NCBI GenBank assembly: GCA_022376925.1
Contig: JAIOJX010000004.1
Span: 4,340,001-4,404,000, forward strand
Origin: Tragulus kanchil
Taxonomy: Eukaryota > Chordata > Mammalia > Artiodactyla > Tragulidae
Direction: 5' to 3'
DNA length: 64,000 nt
The translations under genes and the position numbers were made by a program. How positions within the stretch are numbered: position 1 is the first letter of the stretch; each line of letters starts with the position of its first letter. This document shows positions 10,829 to 22,361 of the stretch, piece by piece. The notes below the pieces were generated by a model. That model saw only the letters and a program-made list of their open reading frames with translations, was not told the DNA's origin and did no database searches.

Positions 10829-12675
10829 CTGGAGGGGAAAAGAGCCCTGCTTCGTAGCATTTGCCTGTATCCATTTTGAAACGACGCCCACGACAGCAGA
10901 CCTCAAGCTACCAAAGGGCGTCCCTGGGTGCAGAGTGGGGAACTGCTTCCCACAGCTGGCCGCTGCTCCAGTGCCCCCGGGGTCCAGCACGTGGCTGGAC
11001 CAAGGAGCAGGGCAAAGAGTGGGGTCCTACTGAGTGAGAGGTAGATACGGCAGTGATTTGCTGGATTTTTGGTCACAGAACAACTTCTCAAATGAAACAT
11101 TTGAAAGCCCCAACATTCCCAACGCATAAAAGCGGTATGAAATCTGCAGAGGTTTATTTTATAAAGTTAAATGATATCTAGCTCCCATTATGGTAGGTGA
11201 GCCCCAGGGCAGGGTGGGGACTGGTGATCCTGAGCAGCAGGAGGCGTGAAGAGCAGCCGCTACTCAGAATCAGGAGCCCTGTGGTCCGGGCCGCCTCTGA
11301 CCTCACTGCCCATGTGCCCGGGGGCCTGTTCCTGTTTCTCTGCGCCTTCCATCTTGTGTGCCCAGGAGGAGCCAGGACGGCCGGCGGCTGGCCTTGGCCC
11401 CTCCGCACCCCTGCCTGACCGCTGCCAGCCTTGCCCTGTATTTATAGCCGTGACTTCAGTCTCTCCAGTTCCACCCAAGCCAGTACCCAGGCCACGTATT
11501 TTTAAGACCAGCAGGGCAGAAATCGCTGTGACGCACGGGGACTTGGCTGATTTGGTGAGCAGGCTGGGTTTGGCGAGCCCAACGGAACGGGCTCAAGTCC
11601 CCCGCAACCTGGGTACCAGGACTCATGGGCAATTCAGAGCTGGAAGGGTCCTTGGAAAAGACCCTGATGCTGGGAAAGACTGAGGGCAGGAAGAGAACGG
11701 GGCGACAGAGGATGAGATGGCTAGATGGCATCAACAACTCGGTGGACGTGAGTTTGAACAGGCTCCGGGAGATGGTGAAGGACAGGGAAGCCTGGCATGC
11801 TGCAGTCCATGGGGTCACAAAGAGTCAGATACAACTGAGTAGCTGAACAGCAACGCTGGAGGGGAAAAGAGCCCTGCTTCGTAGCATTTGCCTGTATCCA
11901 TTTTGAAACGACGCCCACGACAGCAGACCTCAAGCTACCAAAGGGCGTCCCTGGGTGCAGAGTGGGGAACTGCTTCCCACAGCTGGCCGCTGCTCCAGTG
12001 CCCCGGGCTCCAGCACGTGGCTGGACCAAGGAGCAGGGCAAAGAGTGGGGTCCTACTGAGTGAGAGGTAGATACGGCAGTGATTTGCTGGATTTTTGGTC
12101 ACAGAACAACTTCTCAAATGAAACATTTGAAAGCCCCAACATTCCCAACGCATAAAAGCGGTATGAAATCTGCAGAGGTTTATTTTATAAAGTTAAATGA
12201 TATCTAGCTCCCATTATGGTAGGTGAGCCCCAGGGCAGGGTGGGGACTGGTGATCCTGAGCAGCAGGAGGCGTGAAGAGCAGCCGCTACTCAGAATCAGG
12301 AGCCCTGTGGTCCGGGCCGCCTCTGACCTCACTGCCCATGTGCCCGGGGGCCTGTTCCTGTTTCTCTGCGCCTTCCATCTTGTGTGCCCAGGAGGAGCCA
12401 GGACGGCCGGCGGCTGGCCTTGGCCCCTCCGCACCCCTGCCTGACCGCTGCCAGCCTTGCCCTGTATTTATAGCCGTGACTTCAGTCTCTCCAGTTCCAC
12501 CGAAGCCAGTTCCCAGGCCACGTATTTTTAAGACCAGCAGGGCAGAAATCGCTGTGACGCACGGGGACTTGGCTGATTTGGTGAGCAGGCTGGGTTTGGC
12601 GAGCCCAACGGAACGGGCTCAAGTCCCCCGCAACCTGGGTACCAGGACTCATGGGCAATTCAGAGCTGGAAGGGT
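10621..12675. repeat. Tandem direct duplication, pair 4 (offset 1027)
   Basis: Copy A 10621-11647 and copy B 11648-12675 abut exactly, with no extra bases. The two ends share a weak CTTGGA microhomology. Differences are few: a shorter C/G run in B near 12001 and two substitutions near 12494-12506. This is one of the clean joints. Confidence 0.93.
11648..11855 (+). repeat. Repeated tail of the BovB fragment (duplicate of 10621-10828)
   Basis: Identical tail of the element at 10215-10828, placed here by the pair 4 duplication. Its abrupt left edge in unrelated unique sequence marks the joint. Confidence 0.9.
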
Positions 12676-12909
12676 GCTTGGAGACACAAAGCCCAGCCCT
12701 GTCTCTGTATTGTTGGGGATCACTGAGGCCCAGGAGTGAAGAGACATTTCCAGAGGTACAGAGGGCATGGCAAAACCAGGCCCAGGATGAAGAATTTTTT
12801 GCTCTGTGCAAAATGCCACTTCTCGAACCCTGGGGGAATTTCCCTTCCTCAGTGACTATACTAGGTATCTGTCACATCCCACTCAGCTTGTTTTCCTTTT
12901 TTTCCTGCT

Positions 12910-13040
12910 CTGGGACTATGGGAAGCGATTATCCTCCCTCAGCCTCTGTTTTCTCATCTGTTAAGTGGGGATAGTAGTAGGTACCTGCTGTGTAAAGTTA
13001 CTGTGGGGATAAACAAGATCATACTTGATGTCACAAACCT
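12910..13040 (+). repeat. MIR fragment
   Basis: CAGCCTCTGTTTTCTCATCT, then GTTAAGTGGGGATA and TGTGGGGATAAACAAGATCA: sense MIR core. Confidence 0.65.
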
Positions 13041-13497
13041 GGATGGTCCCTGCACATGGTGTTCAGTTATGACGGCTCCTGCTCTCACTATGTGCTCGGC
13101 CACCCCTGACAAATGCCACAGGGAGGAGCACAGTGCTGCCTCCTCGCAGGCACCTGTGCACATTAACTTATCACATCCTCACCACCACCGTAGGATGTCG
13201 TGATTACTATCCTCAAACTCACAGGATAGCACGTGCTTCACTGTGAGGAGACCCTCTATCCACTTAATGTACCCCAAAGAATTTCCTCAAAGAAATAAAG
13301 CTAGCATGTGAAATCGTATTTTTATATACCAGACCCTAAAACCACTGAATCCTAAACAGTGGACAGGTTCTTAGTGGGACATGAAGGTTCTAAAGTGGTA
13401 AACAACTGAATAATCAGAATGTTCGCATGAGACATCTCTCAGGGGCCTGCAGGGTTTCTGTTCCTGAGCTTGCCACCTAATGTGGATTTTACAGGGT

Positions 13498-13771
13498 TGT
13501 TTTTATTTATTTATTTTTTTTGGCCACTTCTATTGGTCCTTCATTTATTTCCATCTTTGTTCTTTGGCCTGTGTGGGCCTCCCATCTTAGTGGCCTCTCT
13601 CCATGCAGAGCACCGGCTCTGGGCGCACGCGCTCCAGAACTCCAGCTCGGTAGCTTGATACATCGGTCCAGCCGCTCCGCGGCACGTGGGATCTTCCCAG
13701 GCCGGGGATGGAACCAGCGCCCCTTGCACTGCAAGGCGGTCTCCTTACCCACTGCACCACCAGGGAAGCCC
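13498..13771 (-). repeat. tRNA-derived CHR/Bov-tA-like SINE, full length
   Basis: Antisense of the same subfamily as the SINE at 3081: T-rich start, GTTCTTTGGCCTGTGTGGGC, GGCACGTGGGATCTTCCCAG, ending ACCACCAGGGAAGCCC. I could not find a convincing target site duplication. Confidence 0.88.
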
Positions 13772-13916
13772 TTTATGTGGTTTTAATTACATATGAGAAG
13801 TCAAGTGAACATCAGGGACTTACCTGGCAGTCTAGTGCAAAAATTAATGAACTTGAAAAAACAGATAGTGAACTTGAAATACATATGCCATATAAAATAG
13901 AAGATAGCACCGAAAA

Positions 13917-13998
13917 TGTATGTATGTGTATGCATATATGTATATGATGACGCTATAGACATACATGTGTATATGTGAATATAGATACACACATACAG
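13917..13998. repeat. Degenerate TATG/TA-rich simple repeat
   Basis: Alternating TATG, TATA and TACATG units, partly self-complementary. Confidence 0.7.
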
Positions 13999-14107
13999 TT
14001 TTGCCACACTGCACAGCACATGGGATCTTAGTTCCCAGACCAGGGATCAAACCCATGCACTCTGCAATGGAAGAGTAGAGTCTTAACGACTGGATTGTCA
14101 GAGAGGA
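13999..14107 (-). repeat. Bov-tA/CHR-type SINE fragment
   Basis: CATGGGATCTTAGTTCCCAG and CCAGGGATCAAACCCATGCA are the antisense tRNA-derived body. Confidence 0.75.
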
Positions 14108-14164
14108 CCCAGGAGGGCATTGTATCAGCGCTACTGTTTTCTCTGTCCTAGTGATACACACACT

Positions 14165-14375
14165 CCCCAGCGTCCTCTCCTCCTTAATTACTTTTCCATC
14201 ACACTTATCACCCTCTGACATACTTTATTTATTTTTTATTCATGCACCCCAGCTAACATGTGAGCCTCATGTGGTCGGGGCTGTTTTCTCTTTCACTCAC
14301 TGTGTACAGCCAGCACTTAAACTAGTGGACGGAACAGAGCAGCCATTCAGGGACTATGTGTCAAAAGAATGAACC
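14165..14375 (+). repeat. L2 3'-end fragment (partial second copy 15336-15488)
   Basis: Shows the L2 order: ACACTTATCACCCTCTGACA, CTAACATGTGAGCCTCATG, a cagcact block and final AAAGAATGAA. The second copy lacks the first 57 bases because pair 5 begins inside it. Confidence 0.75.
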
Positions 14376-16433
14376 AGGGGTCAGTAGCATGGGGACACGT
14401 CTGCCCACTGGAAAAAGCCAGGAGAGGGCAAGTCCAACGAGATTTGGGGACACCTTCAACCTCAGATGCTGCCATCCTCACCAACCACTATGCCCTTTCA
14501 GCTGGGGAAGAGGAAGAGAGCTCGTTAAAAGGAAGTGACTCTTGCAGAACACAGAGCAAGAGAATTCCAAATGCTGGGCTTCCTCACCCCCACTAGTTCT
14601 GGAGGTTGAGAGGGTTTGGGATTCTTCCTTTGGAGTCGTGGAAGAGATGCCCAGTCCAGACGTGGCTCCTGTCCCCTCCTGAGACAGAAGCGCTAAGGCA
14701 GGAGCTGAGATGCCCGAGGACCGCAGCAGCTCTCTTTCGAGTGGCACAGAGAACTCAGCTCTGCACAGTCCAGACACCACCTCCCACCTTCCCCCAAATG
14801 CCAGACAGGGCTGGGGCAGGTAGGCGCACCCTGAGCCATCTGGATCCGTCCTGAGTGACCCCTTTGCCAGGGTGACTCCATTTCCGTCCCTAGGCTCTAT
14901 AGTTAGTGCCTCAGTCACACTCATCATTGCATTTGATAAACAGTCATTGAGTGACTTCTGTGTATCAGGCACTGGGGACAGGCTTCCCTTCCCTGCTTCC
15001 ATCCTCCCATCCTTCCTTCTCATTCATTCATTGGTTTCGTTATTTCTCAAACTATCGAGGCAGCACATTATGGATATGAGTGGCATTTGGAGCTAGACTA
15101 TCAGGATATGGCCCCTGACTCAGTCACTCACTAGCTACGTGAGCTTGGCCAGTCATGTAACTCCAACTTCCTTACCTGCAAATTGGGGTAATAATAGCAT
15201 CTCCCTTCTGGGGCAGCGAGGAGGGTAACATGAGTGAACGCACACTAAGTGTCTGGAATAGCACCTGACGTAGTAAACACTCCATAAACTTGAGCAATCA
15301 TCCTTGTCCTTGTTGTTACGGTGCCCTGGAAGCTCACTTTATTTATTTTTATTCATGCACCCCAGCTAACATGTGAGCCTCATGTGGTCGGGGCTGTTTT
15401 CTCTTTCACTCACTGTGTACAGCCAGCACTTAAACTAGTGGACGGAACAGAGCAGCCATTCAGGGACTATGTGTCAAAAGAATGAACCAGGGGTCAGTAG
15501 CATGGGGACACGTCTGCCCACTGGAAAAAGCCAGGAGAGGGCAAGTCCAACGAGATTTGGGGACACCTTCAACCTCAGATGCTGCCATCCTCACCAACCA
15601 CTATGCCCTTTCAGCTGGGGAAGAGGAAGAGAGCTCGTTAAAAGGAAGTGACTCTTGCAGAACACAGAGCAAGAGAATTCCAAATGCTGGGCTTCCTCAC
15701 CCCCACTAGTTCTGGAGGTTGAGAGGGTTTGGGATTCTTCCTTTGGAGTCGTGGAAGAGATGCCCAGTCCAGACGTGGCTCCTGTCCCCTCCTGAGACAG
15801 AAGCGCTAAGGCAGGAGCTGAGATGCCCGAGGACCGCAGCAGCTCTCTTTCGAGTGGCACAGAGAACTCAGCTCTGCACAGTCCAGACACCACCTCCCAC
15901 CTTCCCCCAAATGCCAGACAGGGCTGGGGCAGGTAGGCGCACCCTGAGCCATCTGGATCCGTCCTGAGTGACCCCTTTGCCAGGGTGACTCCATTTCCGT
16001 CCCTAGGCTCTATAGTTAGTGCCTCAGTCACACTCATCATTGCATTTGATAAACAGTCATTGAGTGACTTCTGTGTATCAGGCACTGGGGACAGGCTTCC
16101 CTTCCCTGCTTCCATCCTCCCATCCTTCCTTCTCATTCATTCATTGGTTTCGTTATTACTCAAACTATCGAGGCAGCACATTCTATGGATATGAGTGGCA
16201 TTTGGAGCTAGACTATCAGGATATGGCCCCTGACTCAGTCACTCACTAGCTACGTGAGCTTGGCCAGTCATGTAACTCCAACTTCCTTACCTGCAAATTG
16301 GGGTAATAATAGCATCTCCCTTCTGGGGCAGCGAGGAGGGTAACATGAGTGAACGCACACTAAGTGTCTGGAATAGCACCTGACGTAGTAAACACTCCAT
16401 AAACTTGAGCAATCATCCTTGTCCTTGTTGTTA
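14222..16433. repeat. Tandem direct duplication, pair 5 (offset 1113)
   Basis: Copy A 14222-15320 and copy B 15336-16433. A T run is one base shorter in B near its start. About 15 odd bases at the joint resemble a damaged form of 16430-16445. Confidence 0.93.
15078..15300 (+). repeat. MIR element, nearly full length (second copy 16192-16418)
   Basis: ACTCAGTCACTCACTAGCTA, CGTGAGCTTGGCCAGTCATG and GCAAATTGGGGTAATAATAG are in MIR order, ending near CTCCATAAACTTGAG. Confidence 0.8.
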
Positions 16434-16439
16434 GGTGCC

Positions 16440-16960
16440 TGGCCCCCTGCCACGTGCTGAGGAAGCTCTTCCAAAACGCTCCTCTCCTAGGGATGCCTGC
16501 TCGCCAGTTCTTGTTACAGTCTCTGCCTTCCACTGTAGCCTCCAGTTCCACCCTCAAAGCCGGACCCTGCAATGGCTGCCCCAGCCCAATAGGGCTACCC
16601 TCTACGCCACCTCGGAAGCCGCCAGGAGAGAGTCCGAGCAACTGACGTGTCACAATTTGACCACCCTCTCTCCCAGCCTCACCTCCCTCAGCCCTGCCAC
16701 GCACGCCCTAGCCTCTGGCAGTCCAGGCCCCTGTGGCTCTCCAGACTCACCCTCAAATGGCCCTGTCTCCTGGCCTTCACTGGGTCCTGCTGGATGGAGT
16801 ACCCTCCATTCAGCAGAATGCCAAGCACTTCCTTCCAACGGCCTTCAAATCCAACTGAGACATCATCCTTCGTCCTCAGGACTTCCTCCCCCTCAGCCAG
16901 GAAGCCTGAGTCCTGCCTCTGAATCTGCGTTTCCCTTTGTTTGCAACTTCTCTTTATAGA
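16440..16960 (+). repeat. L2-like sequence carrying an open frame
   Basis: Blocks such as CCTGCAATGGCTGCCCCAGC and CAGAATGCCAAGCACTTCCT resemble the L2 3' region in order. The 174-codon frame here is an L2 relic or chance, not a gene. Confidence 0.5.
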
Positions 16961-17429
16961 GGTTCCCGAGCAGGTGAGCAGGCATCTGAGAGGTGCGCTT
17001 TAGAAGAATGGGCCAGATCCTGTAAGGAAGGAGACAGGGAGAGACCGCCGAAGGGGATCCTTCAGAGAAAGGAGGATTCAATCTGCCTAGAGTCCTTCTC
17101 CACTTTCTGCCTACTCTGGTGTCTCACTTACAAAATCAGACCCTGTGATTTCCCCCGCACTGACTCGGTAAGTCAGGGGGAAAGTCAAAACAAGAACCCC
17201 ATGCCTGACCCTCAATGCATCCACGCGAGCCCGATCCTCCGCCTCCCTTGCTCCCTTTACCTCCTACAGCTGCAGAGCAGGCTGGGGGCCCTGCAGACAA
17301 TGGAGTAGCAGGGGAGGCCAGACTGTGCTTTACGTTCACCTGGCCTGTGAGCCAAGCCTGCCCAGAGCCCTGTGGGCCAGCCCCCCACAGCCCTGCTCCC
17401 TCACCCCTGTCCAGTGAAGGAACGAGCCT

Positions 17430-17590
17430 GTATTTTCCAACCAATCCCTCAACAACCCTGTGAAGCAGGCCCTGTTTTAATCTGTTTTACAGAAGGGGAA
17501 ACCAAAGCTCACAAAGAGTTGGGCAGCCAACAGACGGGGGAGGCAGAATCCAAACCCCAGATCTGATTCCAAAGTCAGCACCCTGCCCCC
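17430..17590 (-). repeat. MIR fragment
   Basis: CCTGTGAAGCAGGCCCTGTT, TTTTACAGAAGGGGAAACC and AGCCAACAGACGG give the antisense MIR order. Confidence 0.6.
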
Positions 17591-18159
17591 ACCACACAGG
17601 GAGCCCCAGAAGCAACAACATGAGGCTCCCAAGGCCACGTCCCCTGGGCCACTCACGGTGGAAGCCAGCCACAGGAGGAGCCCCCGGAGACCTCGCAGAC
17701 CCTCGGGGCTGCACAGGCAGGGGCTGTAGGGGTCGGACGCTCAGCTAGACCACAGTCCTGGGGGCCCTGCTTGGACTCGTGGGAGGTCAGGGGAGGGAAG
17801 ACAGGAGGCTGACCACTCAGGAGGTGAGCAGGGGTTAAGTGAGGGGCTGGAAACCGGTGACTTGATACCTGGGCTCTAGCACCAGGCCAGTGTCTGGATC
17901 TTCTGAACAACCTGGGCGATCGCCTCCCTGTTCTGGGCTCGGCGCCCCCCTTTCTGAGGTGAGGACCATGGGTTTGCTGGATTCTGAAGGCTTTGTGCTG
18001 CAGCTGGATAGCCTAGAACCTTGGCTTGTGGCCAGAGCAGGGTGTGGGTTTGGGGAAGCTGCTTTGGAGGACCCCATTCCATTCTGCTGAGATTGGAGCG
18101 GGGTCTCTCCTGCCTGCAGGGGAGCCCACACAGACGGCGTGCTGTGTCTGTGGGGTCCC

Positions 18160-18335
18160 TGGGAACAAGTCTGAGCGCACGGGTAAGAGCACAGGGCCCT
18201 GAAGCTCTGCCCCTCACCGCCCGGTGACTCTGGATGCAGAAGTTACCGCTCTGTGCCTCAGTTTCCTTATCTGTAGGCAGCACTCATGTGTCAGCTCAAA
18301 GCCTTGGCCAGGCACCAGCAGATGCTCAGGAAGTG
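18160..18335 (+). repeat. MIR fragment
   Basis: GTGACTCTGGATGCAGAAGT, then CTGTGCCTCAGTTTCCTTAT and CCAGGCACCAGCAGATGCTC. Confidence 0.6.
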
Positions 18336-19069
18336 GCAGCTGCCCTTACGGGTCCGAGTCCCGCCACCCTGCCCCTGGCCCGGGCTCCTGAGCAGGGTGG
18401 GTGTTCCAGGGCTTTGGCCCACACGGTGCCTGCCCGGACCCCCCGGCGGGGTTGGGAGTCTCCCTCCTTGGGAGGGAGACTTGAATTGGAGTGCTCCTGC
18501 CAACTCCTCCCTGCCGGCTTGGCAGTGTGAAGACAGCGCCGGCCAAAAATATTTGTGTGGGTGGCGGAAAGTTAACTTTTCCGCCTCTCTTTTCTTTCCT
18601 GGAAACCGTGGCCACCATCAAATACAGCAAAACAGAAGCAGGCATAGAGTGAGGCGAGGCCCCGTGGGGCGTCAGAGGGAGCCCTGCCCCCCAACACCTA
18701 CTGCTGACTCCTGCCATCTGGCTCACTGGTGGGGCAGCAGCGGTGGTGGCGGCCGTGGCCGTGGCCGTGGGGGGATCCACAGGCTTAGAATCGTGGCACC
18801 CCGCAATGCCAGGACTGGATGGACCCTCCGGCATCATCTGGCTCAAGCCTGCCACGGTGCTTTTGGGCAAACTGACTCCAGAGGGCAGAAGGCACCTGCC
18901 CAGGGTCACACAGCCAGTTAGGTCTCCTCAGAATTCTCCCAGCCCTTCGTGAGATTCTAGATGCTTTGAAACTATAGTGGCAGCAGTTGGTGAATGAGAA
19001 GGAATTTGGAGACGAATGAGACCCCGGAGCCCCTCCTCTCTGGGTCCACCGTCACGGTCAAGGTGCCAG

Positions 19070-19260
19070 AGCCGGGTTCAGAGAGCAGCCTTACTGCCAA
19101 CTAGCTCTGGGACTTAGGCCAGAAGTCCCTTCACCTCTCTGAGCCTCAATTTCCTCGCCTCTGAAATGGGCTAATAACAGCACCTCCTTCATAGGTTTGT
19201 TCTGAGGATTTCTTTCCATAACCAGTATGGAACAGGTGTTTAATATCGTGAGTGCCCATT
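19070..19260 (+). repeat. MIR fragment
   Basis: CTCTGAGCCTCAATTTCCTC, then GAAATGGGCTAATAACAGCA, with a final GTGTTTAATA: sense MIR. Confidence 0.7.
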
Positions 19261-19739
19261 CTCTCAGCAGAAGGTTGGCTTCTCTGTGCTGACTTCCCTG
19301 CCCCTGAGGATGCCTGTTGGCCTTCCCTTGGTTGGCGCTGATTTGCCATGGGGCCTGGGAGCATGCTTATCTTTCCTCTGGTCTACCACACTCTGCTGGC
19401 ACAGCTCCAGTCGGAAGCCACGGCCTTGACCCAACCTGCTGAGGCTGGGGATGCCCGGCCCCGCCCGTGGGCAGAGGCGTGGCCTCCAGGCCCCACAGCA
19501 GCAGAGGTCAGCCCAGGCCCTGAGGTTTCCAGTGTCCATGGTCTTTCACAATTCTCGGGATTCTCACCACCCACGGGGCTGCCCATGGGGGTCGGGGATT
19601 CTCCCTTCCCTGTTGTGCAAGAGGGTCATAGCGATTCTGAGAGTGCAGGTCCTCCAGAGTTCACTCAGAGGAATAGGAGATCCGTTACTATCTACAAACT
19701 AGATTTCTTCCCAATGCAACTGGTCACCGACCCTGTCGT

Positions 19740-20110
19740 AAGCTCTACCTGCCTGTCCTGGTGCACCCTGCCTACCTCTGCCCGGGGCCTCCACACACGA
19801 TTTTCAAATCTCTGTCTCCAAACCGGAACTCTCCCCTGGGCGTCGGGCCTCCGTGTGGAGCTGACCGTGCACCTCTCCCCCGGAAATCCCAAACGGAACT
19901 TGTCTCCCTGCTCCCCGGAACACCTGCTCCTTCCCACTTACTCCTGCTCTCTATTAACGACATCACGCTGTCACCAGAGTGAAGAACTGGGCTGCATCCG
20001 AGCCTCCTCCTCCTCCTCCACGCCCACTCGCCATCTGCCTCCCAGCCCAGCCAAGTCTTCCGCCCAAGTTTCCCTCCCATCCGTTCCCTCCTTGCGTCCC
20101 TAGAGGAAGT
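19740..20110 (+). repeat. L2-like sequence (second copy 20838-21208)
   Basis: CCCAAACGGAACTTGTCTCC, ACCTGCTCCTTCCCACTTAC and the following TATTAACGACATCACGCTGT resemble the L2 3' coding region. This explains most of the 251-codon frame at 19348-20103. The second copy is part of pair 6. Confidence 0.5.
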
Positions 20111-20305
20111 CTGCATCCCCTCTCTCCTGAATGATCCTCACTTTTAACATTTCTGAATGATCATACAGTGATTATTATTGGCCTGTCGTCATCCACAGAT
20201 GACAGATTTCAAGCCTTCATGAGTCAGACTACCATATCTGCTTTATCCCCAGTTGGATCCCCAGGACCTTTTATGGGTTCTAAAATATAAATAGGAGCTC
20301 AAATT

Positions 20306-20318
20306 TGTGTGTGTGTGT
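20306..20318. repeat. Short (TG) run (second copy 21404-21416)
   Basis: Six TG units in AT-rich sequence. Confidence 0.8.
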
Positions 20319-20329
20319 AGAATAAAAAG

Positions 20330-20560
20330 AATAGTTGACATGCATTAAGTTATGTCTGGAAACCGTCTTAAACCCTCACATAGATTTTCTCATGTCATCT
20401 TCCTTGCAACACAGAGATGGGAATCTTGCTGTTCCCATCTTACAGATGGGGAAGCTGAGGCTCACAAATGACTTGTTGCCCACCACGCAGGCGGTGAAGG
20501 TGGATTCTAGCTCGAAGCCTGGGACATCACTGCGCTGCAGGCCTTGGTGCACAGCCTGCT
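20330..20560 (-). repeat. MIR fragment (second copy 21428-21658)
   Basis: AACCCTCACATAGATTTTCT, CCATCTTACAGATGGGGAAG and CTGAGGCTCACAAATGACTT follow the antisense MIR order. Confidence 0.65.
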
Positions 20561-22105
20561 CGAGAGCTCGGGGCCCTGGCCTGTACCCTCCACACCAGCA
20601 ATCCTGCGGTTCCTGTGGCACATGGACCTTTGAGGCACAGGAGAGAATTTTTTCTAGGAGGCGCCCAGACAAATATTTTTAAATAACTAGGTATTTATTT
20701 AATGCATATTAAGAGGGGAGAATGACTCAGCACAGCATACCTGCGGTTTTTCTGCTATTATTGCTAAGATAAGCCTAAAGAAATAGAAGTAAGTTACTTT
20801 TTTGGGAAGATACTAAACAAAGCCTGTCCTGGTCCCCAAGCTCTACCTGCCTGTCCTGGTGCACCCTGCCTACCTCTGCCCGGGGCCTCCACACACGATT
20901 TTCAAATCTCTGTCTCCAAACCGGAACTCTCCCCTGGGCGTCGGGCCTCCGTGTGGAGCTGACCGTGCACCTCTCCCCCGGAAATCCCAAACGGAACTTG
21001 TCTCCCTGCTCCCCGGAACACCTGCTCCTTCCCACTTACTCCTGCTCTCTATTAACGACATCACGCTGTCACCAGAGTGAAGAACTGGGCTGCATCCGAG
21101 CCTCCTCCTCCTCCTCCACGCCCACTCGCCATCTGCCTCCCAGCCCAGCCAAGTCTTCCGCCCAAGTTTCCCTCCCATCCGTTCCCTCCTTGCGTCCCTA
21201 GAGGAAGTCTGCATCCCCTCTCTCCTGAATGATCCTCACTTTTAACATTTCTGAATGATCATACAGTGATTATTATTGGCCTGTCGTCATCCACAGATGA
21301 CAGATTTCAAGCCTTCATGAGTCAGACTACCATATCTGCTTTATCCCCAGTTGGATCCCCAGGACCTTTTATGGGTTCTAAAATATAAATAGGAGCTCAA
21401 ATTTGTGTGTGTGTGTAGAATAAAAAGAATAGTTGACATGCATTAAGTTATGTCTGGAAACCGTCTTAAACCCTCACATAGATTTTCTCATGTCATCTTC
21501 CTTGCAACACAGAGATGGGAATCTTGCTGTTCCCATCTTACAGATGGGGAAGCTGAGGCTCACAAATGACTTGTTGCCCACCACGCAGGCGGTGAAGGTG
21601 GATTCTAGCTCGAAGCCTGGGACATCACTGCGCTGCAGGCCTTGGTGCACAGCCTGCTCGAGAGCTCGGGGCCCTGGCCTGTACCCTCCACACCAGCAAT
21701 CCTGCGGTTCCTGTGGCACATGGACCTTTGAGGCACAGGAGAGAATTTTTTCTAGGAGGCGCCCAGACAAATATTTTTAAATAACTAGGTATTTATTTAA
21801 TGCATATTAAGAGGGGAGAATGACTCAGCACAGCATACCTGCGGTTTTTCTGCTATTATTGCTAAGATAAGCCTAAAGAAATAGAAGTAAGTTACTTAAA
21901 GTTGATTTATGGGAAGATACTAAACAAATAAAGTGTCAGGTGGCATAAGGCTATGGCAAAAATTGGAGATGCCAAATGACTGAAGCTTGGGGCTTTCCTC
22001 AGACACGTGAGACTCAGTCAGTTCTCAGGGCCCCCTAAAGTGGTCTCAGAAACTGCCTGGAACACCCAGCAAACCGTCTCATGCTCTGCTTTTCTTCCTC
22101 TGCAG

Positions 22106-22361
22106 GTAAATTGTCTTGAAGGGGACGCCTGACGGACAAGAGACGGATTAAGAAGACGCCTTGGGGGTCTGCCACCCTCCCAGCCCAGGAAGTCTCGCAG
22201 CTGGACCCAGTGCCAGCTGTGTGAGCCGGCTGAGGAAGGCGGGGCCGCAGAGAGCCAGAGAAGGCCGGGAGAAGAGTGGAGACCAAGGGTCCCTCAGACA
22301 CTCTGCCCCCGGCCCCCGCGCGGGCGCCAGCTTCTCTGTGTCCGTGAGGAGAGGCAGCACC
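22106..22361 (+). other. SYNPO: SYNPO exon: 5' untranslated part with its splice acceptor
   Basis: A pyrimidine-rich tract (about 22085-22101) ends in TGCAG at 22101-22105, a strong acceptor, so the exon is inferred to begin at 22106. The stretch up to the ATG holds an in-frame TAA at 22149 and no in-frame AUG, which supports reading it as 5' UTR spliced onto an upstream first exon. The exact exon start is inference; an alternative acceptor or a transcription start inside this stretch cannot be ruled out. Confidence 0.65.

Larger units (their letters stand above)
19740..21926. repeat. Tandem direct duplication, pair 6 (offset 1098)
   Basis: Copy A 19740-20820 and copy B 20838-21926. A lacks bases present in B near 21898-21910, close to its end. 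The short joint 20821-20837 resembles the sequence before copy A in corrupted form. Confidence 0.93.
1..22105 (+). other. Non-coding flank or intron 1 upstream of the SYNPO coding exon
   Basis: No open frame here resembles a conserved protein. The longer frames (16435-16959, 19348-20103) coincide with L2-like sequence and are chance or relic frames. What I can name are SINE, BovB, L2, MIR and MER5-like remnants and five complete tandem block pairs plus most of a sixth (pair 6 ends at 21926). Whether this is intron 1 or intergenic DNA depends on where the upstream SYNPO first exon lies, which I cannot locate. Confidence 0.6.

Noticed and set aside
14478..15023. 181-codon minus-strand frame, found again at 15591-16136
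   Set aside because: The apparent recurrence comes from the pair 5 block duplication, not from conservation. No recognised domain.
19348..20103. 251-codon plus-strand frame
   Set aside because: Its second half overlaps L2-like sequence, composition is low-complexity Ser/Pro, and no splice or promoter context supports it.
22161..22361. N-terminal extension of the SYNPO frame upstream of 22362
   Set aside because: The frame is open back to the TAA at 22149 but has no AUG; it opens only with a TTG. The ATG at 22362 matches the known start.
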